NCBI RefSeq assembly: GCF_000699445.3
Contig: NC_067196.1
Span: 41,073,806 to 41,137,805 of the forward strand
Source: Schistosoma haematobium
Taxonomy: Eukaryota; Platyhelminthes; Trematoda; Strigeidida; Schistosomatidae
Length of the DNA stretch: 64,000 nucleotides
Reading direction: 5' to 3'
Part shown: positions 34,085 through 43,000 of the stretch, piece after piece
How the letters are laid out: each line of letters starts with the position of its first letter
How positions within the stretch are numbered: the first letter of the stretch is position 1
The notes under the pieces: generated by a model
Database searches by the model: none
The model's input: the letters and a program-made list of their open reading frames with translations, nothing else
What the model was told of the DNA's origin: nothing
Position numbers and translations under genes: made by a program

Positions 34085-37000
34085 CTATAATCTCCAAAAA
34101 AGTACATATCGAGATGAGTTTTAACATAAATTTGACCGCATCAGCCAATAGTTTCAAAAGTAAGCAATAAAATCACTGACGAAACTTCACACAACTGATG
34201 AGGTAAAAAGATATTCGTATAAACAGTTACACTTTTACATTCAAGAACTGAATTATAAAACTAAGCGCAACTAAACGATTTTGCGTGTCATCCTTGAGCA
34301 GGGACCATGCTAATCTCTGTATCGTTCCAATTTTAGTATATGTACCGCCGAAACGAGTAAATGGAATTAGTGTTTCTTAGGTTGACTAAAAAATGGAAAA
34401 ATTATTGCACTAAACAATGTCAAATATGGAATTTCTAGAGTATTATGTTTAAATTTACTATTATATTCAGGACTAGCCGAGTATTTCTTCAAAAAATATT
34501 ACTTTCCTATAGGGTTAATTTGATCTCAAGAGCGATTATATTTTCCTGCTCTTTTAGTTTCAAGTGATACACCAGGCTATGAATAGCTAATAAGCTTAAA
34601 AGTTATCAGCGGTGACTCAGGGAGGGAAACTCGGTGTACATCAACAGACTTTTAAACTGACGAAATCTGTATTAGATAATCAGATATACATTAATGATGC
34701 TAAATAAATTGGTTTTAAACATCGAAACTTACGCCGTTATTTACTATGAGCTTTTTGCTGGTGAAAGAACTGACCCAACTACGTACTGATGAGTCACGCT
34801 TCTCAGCGTACGGGGCATTAGCTGGTTGACCATCAATGATAATGTCTCCTTTTTTAAAGTCAGGAGGATCTATTTGCCTCTAGAATTAAGAGTATCAAAT
34901 GAATTAATGGTAGACAAATAAATTAACCCTCTTGAGTAGTTAAATAAACTCAATGGTTTAAACAGGAAATATACCTTAAGCCGAAAAAAGGCTGACTAAC
35001 TGTTCCGATTACTTCATTGGGACAACTACTGAAATGATAGCCTGTATTATAAAATGTGACTACACATTATGGTGTTATATATATAAATTCACGAACTTAC
35101 TTTCTCTGTGATAGCTTATCGAAACTTCTGTGGTCATTTTTAATACCATCTACTATCCTGACATACAATGGTCCAAATAGGACTTTATTCATAATAATCT
35201 TCTTACAGCACATTTTACACTACAAGTTTCCTTGGGACACAGTAGATATTTAGGATAAGCTCGACAGTGTCTTAGTGGTCATCAATGGGTAATTAGTCAT
35301 AGTGCATCAAAAATTGAAAGCCACAAGGCACCTTTACATTTATTGGAGCAAGTAACTGTGTGGGACAGTAGGCACCTTCATGAATAGTCGACTACAACCA
35401 AGTAGAGGAAAAAACGAAACCTATTTTGGTAACATGCTCCATAGTTTGTCCTGACTGAGTAGAGCAGAAAATTCACGATTACCAACTCGAATTACAATTA
35501 CTAGTACTCCAACTACTGTGAGTTTTATTACAACTTATGTCGGCTGAATATCGGTACAACAAAAAACAGCTAACTTCCTAATTTAAACAATATGCAGAAC
35601 AGTGATAGCCTGAAGGTGACGTTGTAATGGATTTTGCAAAATTCTCAAACTAATACCTATACCAACAACTAATTTGAAGGACAAAGGGATGTTAATCAGT
35701 TTTTAAAAATTCTGTACGACCTCACTGGGAGCGTTGGATTTTATTTTTTTCCTCGCTTTAGAGGGGATTTGGACTTAAAACATAAAGCAGTTTCTGATAT
35801 TTCCCTCTGCACTACAAAAAAAAACCGAAAGCCTTCGAGTAACCTCAAATATTTCCAATAAATTTAATTATTTATTCACGTACTTGTTAAACTTTAATCT
35901 TTACACTATTACTAAAAATATTCGGAACCTAGAATATTATGGGGAAAATCTTATCTGACTTCCAGCAATTTGCCGTTTACTAAGATATTTAAAGTATTTC
36001 TAACCCGTTCTTTAGAGAACTCAAAATAAGATTATGAGTTAGCTCTGTGAATATGACAATCCTAGGATGTAGAGTATAACTCTTGATTAGATAGTAACTG
36101 TTAGCAGGACAGAGATGGGATTGAAGCACGTTCCATGCACGATTGCGTTGGTGCACGCTGAATGGCTAATTCTTATCCAGTCAGCACTAGTCGACACTTG
36201 GAGAAGACTCTGGAATCCCGTGTAAAAGCTATAAATATACTAACGTTTTCCTTATTGTACTTCTTACTTCCATCTACACTTGTTATTTGGAATATAATTT
36301 GTTCCTGTTTAACCGTGTTCTGATTCGGGGACTCGTCGAGTGTATTGGTGTTCAAGAATACTAAGCAATAGGAATAACTGGGTCGTAATAAGAGAGAAAT
36401 ATAACAGTAACTGGCAGTTACTTCGATAGTGTCTTTCGGAACGGTCGTTTGAAAGCTACGAAGACTATCAAGCGTTGAAAGTCCGTATTTCTCTGTCATC
36501 ATCTGGAACAATTAGTGCATAGAAACTTACATTAGTCGACTCTGAGAACAATAAAGAATTAGAGCAATCCACATAAGAACTATTTCGCCTTGATTGTCGC
36601 GGTGACTGGTAACAGAGAAACTAATGAATGGGATAGCGGCGTGAGGTAATGGTTAGAAAATATCCATGTATATGCTGATAATTATCATGTGCTTACTAGT
36701 GACTAGCTTTGAGAGGGAATCCCCGGAGTTCTAATGAGAAACCATGAGCAGTGAAGCTAGTGTCGAAAGTGAGGCAATTATACACTGAAGACAATGGAAT
36801 ATGGTCGTGCAACATCGTAACTTGATTGAAATTAGACATTAACACTTGTATACCGGCTCAGTTGCCCCCAAATGCCCTGGTATGGCCGAGAGCAGGGTGG
36901 GTTCGCCCTCCCTCCCTACCGAAATGCTCTCACACGGCCACGCGCACACAGCCTCTGCCAGGGAAGTCCTACTCACTGCCTTCTCGAGGCGGGGGTGTTG

Positions 37001-40000
37001 TTTACGAAAATGAGAGGACGAAAAGCGAATGTCCGGCGCCTTAACCGGATCCCAAACCAAATCAATGGTGCACATGGGCTCCAGTATCCTAAGGGAACAA
37101 ATGGCGTATGAACCAATCGCTGGTCACCGGCTACCATGGGACTGCATCTCCTCACGATGCTCCACCGCCTCGTGGGTTAGACCTTTAGATCAAAGGCTCG
37201 AGGTGTGGCTCCCTAAGATAACCACCTGCTTCGGTTTGGGCACCCGGGCAGTATTACAGCCCACACACAAATAAAATGAAAATGACAATATTTACTGAAA
37301 ATTCTATTCATGCTTCGATTTACAGCCAAACAATTCACATTATTATTATTATTATTTACCACGTCACTTATTCACTCTCTTTTATTTCCACTTTGTGTAT
37401 CCTTATTTTTCGACTTATACAGCTGTTCGCCCATGGCGGAAACTCTGTTCTATCTAAACGATCTCGAGTGACTGACTGGTTAAAAATTGAATGCTACCAC
37501 TGAACACGAATATTGAAAGTTTTTCTGAAACCACGTGCACCATTCAAACTGGCTGCCTTCAACGTTCACACACTAATTCAGGTCAGACAACAGATAGGGC
37601 TGGCTATGTCTTTGGAAAGTCTTAATATCGATGTCTGCTGTCTATCCGAAACCCGTATTCAAGACTCTGATGAAGTACTACAAATTCGCTCTCCATCTGT
37701 CACTTCAAAAAGCTTGTTTTACGTGCGCTTATCCGGGGACCCTGTGGCATCTTCGTCTGGTCTTGCTGGCGTTGGTGTCACATTAAGCGCTAGAGCTGAG
37801 GCAGCACTAATCGATTGGATCCCCATTAACAGTCAGTTATGTGTTGTTAGGTTAGAAAGCTCCATCACATTAGGAAGAACTCGGTGTGAGAAACGATGTC
37901 TTTTCGTCATCTCCGTCTATGTCCCGACAGATTGCAACCGGGATGCAATCAAGGATGAGTTTTACCACCAGTTAACTGTTCTTCTCCAGAAAGTGCGTTC
38001 GACAGATATTGTAGTACTAGCCGGAGACATGAATGCTCAGGTCGAGCGTCTAGGCACAGAAGAGTCGTTTAGGTGGCCAATGGGGACTCGTTGGTCGCAA
38101 GACAGATAACGGGGACCGTCTACTGCAACTGTGCACAGATCACAACCTGTTTCTGGCTAGCACTAACTTTCGGTACAGTCATAGCCGATGTGCCACCTGG
38201 CGTCCTCCCTCTGCATCCCAAGCCTGGACTCAGATTGATCACATCGCGATCAGCTACCGCTGGCGTGGTTGTGTACGGGACTGCCGCTCCTTTTGGAGTA
38301 CCTATCTGGACTCTGACCATGCCTTGATCTGCGCCAATCTTACCTTACTTTTCAGTGGACAACGAAGTGACCGCCAGCAAAGGATTGATATTAGCAAGCT
38401 GGTTGAAACTTCTGTTGCTAGTAAGTATCGAACCGAGCTAGCCTCTAGGCTAGCTACTATTCCACCGAAAAGTATAGATGAGCATTGGTTGCAATTGCAT
38501 GACGCCATGAAAATGGCGGGAACAGTCAGTTGTGGGTTTGCGAAACGTCCCGCTTTTAAGCACTGGGTTTTTTAGGCTCCTTACAACTCATCGAAGCTCG
38601 TTGGTCTACTCCGGGTGACCGAGAGTTTGACCACAAACGAAGGATGTTGCGTAATGAAATTGGGCAAAGCTCGCGTAAGGACCGAGAAGCCTGGTGGTCA
38701 GAGCGTGCTCAGTCAGTCAGTAACAACGTAAAACTTCGTACGTACGCACATCAGTTTGAGTTGCCACACCACATTAGTACACAGATACAATTGTCGATTC
38801 AAACCCCGTAGTGGTAGAGGTGATAAGAGTATAAGCAGTAATCGGGAAAATTAGTGTTTGGAGATGTTATTTAAAGAGTATAATACAGTGAAATAAATTT
38901 GGGAAGAGAAAAAAAGAGACAAGGAGGAATAAGGAGATCAAAATTTGGGAGAACACAAAGAGTGGATGCACCTGCGTCATTGCAAACGATGTTGAGCCAT
39001 GTCATTCAAGGTCTCTAACCATCGGCTGCTATCATCTCGCGGTCCCCAACCAGGTAGTCTACACCTACCAACATGACTCAGTTCACTTGTCAGTGACTTC
39101 ATGGGCTTGTGCCATGTTTTGGTCTGGCCGCCCCTAGCTTTCTTTCAACCTACTCCTATACCACTGAACATCGCACGTCGAGGCAGTCGGTGGTTGGGCA
39201 TACGTAACACGTCTCCCAGCCACCTCAACTGATGAAGATTTACTACGTCATCAATTGATTTGGCATCCTTACCTAGTACCCGTTTCCTAACAACTGCATT
39301 ACTTACTCGATGGTCCCAGGATATACGAGCAATGTTTCGAAGACACCTATGATCAAATACTAGTAACCTACGAATATCCTCTACTCTTACCGGCCATGTT
39401 TCACTGCCATAAAGTAGGACGGAACGAACTGCTGCACAGTAAACCCGTCCTTTGGTTGATAGACGGATAGTTAGGCGTCGAAGTATTATTGAAGCTAATA
39501 TTTTAGACACTATATTAGTCAAACTGATTCCTCTGTGATTGTCACAAGAGGACTTTTGTCCTTTCTTAAAAACTGGCACAATCAGTGATTGAGACCAGTC
39601 AGATGGGATTACGTCCAGTTCCCAAATTCTACCTAAGACCTCGGTTAATCTCATTGCTAATACTGGACCACCAACCTTAAAAATCTCAGGAGTAAACCTG
39701 TCAGGGCCTGCTGCTCTCCCTCGTTTCAGATTTCCTATGGCTTTTTCAACTTCGTAAAGGGACGGAGGACCTACATTAACTTGCCATTCAGGTTGACTGG
39801 AGATCGTGGGAAACCGAAGTGTGGCTGAAGGCCAGTTGAACTGATCCCTAAAGTGTTCTGCCCATCGATCCAATCTCCTGGATTGAGAATGAATAATATG
39901 TCCATCTTTCTCTGAGATTGTTTCGCTAACGGTCGGGTTCCTAATTCCGGTTTCCTTAACGAGTCTGAACAATTGTCTGCTATTACCTATTGCCGCTGCC

Positions 40001-43000
40001 TTTTCCATCTCTCTTGCTTTCGCTATCCACCACTGTTCACGATCATTGCGTAGACTTCTTGTCAGCTTGCGCTTAAGCTGACTGCGCTCCTCATTATGTC
40101 CAGAGCCAGGTGGAATGTGTTTCCGAGCATCTATCAGTGAGATAGATGCTGCTGAGATCCAGTGTTTCTCCCTAACCTTACGGGTTACCGTACTAGCAGA
40201 TATCACTGCTGTTTCCACAGCTTTTCGGATATCATTCCATGCTGCCTCGGGGTGAGCATCACATACATGGCTGCCTAACTGTTTTCCTAGTTGTTCCTGA
40301 AATATACTCTTAGCTTGACTATCATTAAGTAGGCTCCTAAGAGGTTTCCTTGCAGCGTCTTTCCTACGTCCAGTAAGACGCAGGCAAATACGCGCTCACC
40401 ATGTCATGCACTGACCACCTCTCCGCTTTTTCCAACCAGTCCCAGAGTCGGCAAATAATGCACGACGTGGAATTCTCTGGGACGACATTCGTAGAACATG
40501 TCCAAGCCACCGAAGTCGGTGTTTCAAGATGGTGACACCAATTGAATTATCATCTCTGTGCCCGAACACACGATGCCGAACCTCTGCATTACTGACATGT
40601 TGTTGCCACTGAATGTCAGCAATCCTTCGGAGACAGCGATGATCGAACACAGAGAGTCGTCTAACGTCCTCAACTCGGAGAGACCAGGTTTCACAAGCAT
40701 AGAGCAAAACTGCTCTCACCGACGCGTTGTAGACCCGACCTTTTACAGCCAGACTAACATCACGAAGGCGCCAAAGGTGGCCCAGATTGGCATAAGCCGC
40801 TCTGGCTTTCACTATACGTGCATTGATCTCATCACTCACACCACCACCAGCACTTATGCAGCTACCCAGATACACGAACTTCTCGACTACGTCTATCTGC
40901 TCACCATCCAGGGTGAGTACAGGATTAGAATCCTGCCAGTCTTGTAGAAGTACTTTGCACTTCGAAGGTGCAAAGCACATACCATACCTACGGACACTGA
41001 TTGCCAACTGATTAAGTGCGGATTGCATGCCTTGAGCATTATCGCACAGTAAGACAATATCGTCCGCATACTCAAGGTCGAGAAGTCTTTCTCCAGGCAA
41101 CAGATCTACACCACCATTACTTACATTCATCAGAGCCGTTTCCAGAATGTCATCGATGGCAAAGTTGAAGAGGAATGGTGAGATTGGGCAACCCTGCCTA
41201 ACCCCACTACTCGAATGGAACAATGGAGAGAGGTGGTTGTATGCCCTCACTCTGCCTGAGGTGTTTGTATATAGGGCTTTTAGGATGTTAATAAACTTCT
41301 CAGGCACACCCTTCTTCAATAGACAATCCCAGAGAACAGTCCTGTCCAACGAATCGAAGGCAGCCCTGATGTCAAGAAACACTACGATTGTTGGCCTTTG
41401 AAAAGTATGACGGTGTTCTAACATTTGGCGGAGAGTGAAGATATAATCAATACATCCTCGACCAGAACGAAACCCAGCCTGCTCCTCGCGAGTCAATCTT
41501 TCTCGAGTTTTGAACAACCTACGAAGAATGACGGAAGCCAATAGCTTGGAAGCAATCGGAAGTAGACTTATCCCCGATAGTTGTTGCAGGAACGACGTGA
41601 ACCCTTTTTAAAGATAGGGACAACTATCGACTCATTCCATGACGTTGGTACACTCTCTAGTTCCCAAACCTTGGTAAACAACGTCGTCAATTCCTTAGTC
41701 AAAAAGTCACCACCATCTTTAAAAAGAGCCGGAGGTAAGTCATCTGGGCCAGGTGAGTTGTAACGCTTCAAGAGTTGGAGCTCCTTGCGGACTTCCTCCT
41801 CGTTTGGTGGATCAGTCGTCACCGGCCATGGAGGGCAGGACAGTCTGACCGATGTTGCCGGAGCAGCAGGCCAGTTGAACTGCCCTTCGAAAAATTCTGC
41901 CCACCGTCCAAGACGTCGATGGATGTTAGTGATTGGCATCCCATCATCCTCGCAGATTGTTTCACTCACATCAGACTTCTTGCTGCCAGTGGCTCGGATG
42001 AGCTGGAAGAGCTTCCGGTAGTTACCAGATGCAGCTGCTGCTTCCAGCTCATTAGCACGCTTCGACCACCAGGCTTCTCGGTCCTTACGCAAGCTTTGCC
42101 CAATTTCATTACGTAACATCCTTCGTTTATGGTCAAACTCACGGTCACCCGGAGTAGACCGACGGGCTTCAATGAGTTGTAAGGAACCAGAAGAAACCCA
42201 GTGCTTAAAAGCGGGACGTTTCGCAAACCCACAACTGACTGTTCCCGCCATTTTCATGGCGTCATGCAATTGCAACCAATGCTCATCTATACTTTTCGGT
42301 GGAATAGTAGCTAGCCTAGAGGCTAGCTCGGTTCGATACTTACTAGCAACAGAAGTTTCAACCAGCTTGCTAATATCAATCCTTTGCTGGCGGTCACTTC
42401 GTTGTCCACTGAAAAGTAAGGTAAGATTGGCGCAGATCAAGGCATGGTCAGAGTCCAGATAGGTACTCCAAAAGGAGCGGCAGTCCGTACACAACCACGC
42501 CAGCGGTAGCTGATCGCGATGTGATCAATCTGAGTCCAGGCTTGGGATGCAGAGGGAGGACGCCAGGTGGCACATCGGCTATGACTGTACCGAAAGTTAG
42601 TGCTAGCCAGAAACAGGTTGTGATCTGTGCACAGTTGCAGTAGACGGTCCCCGTTATCTGTCTTGCGACCAACGAGTCCCCATTGGCCACCTAAACGACT
42701 CTTCTGTGCCTAGACGCTCGACCTGAGCATTCATGTCTCCGGCTAGTACTACAATATCTGTCGAACGCACTTTCTGGAGAAGAACAGTTAACTGGTGGTA
42801 AAACTCATCCTTGATTGCATCCCGGTTGCAATCTGTCGGGACATAGACGGAGATGACGAAAAGACATCGTTTCTCACACCGAGTTCTTCCTAATGTGATG
42901 GAGCTTTCTAACCTAACAACACATAACTGACTGTTAATGGGGATCCAATCGATTAGTGCTGCCTCAGCTCTAGCGCTTAATGTGACACCAACGCCAGCAA

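Noticed and set aside
35460..35540. 33-codon minus-strand run between exons 5 and 6 of the HAX1-like gene
   Set aside because: Its acceptor is weak, it ends in a stop and exons 5 and 6 already join in phase without it.
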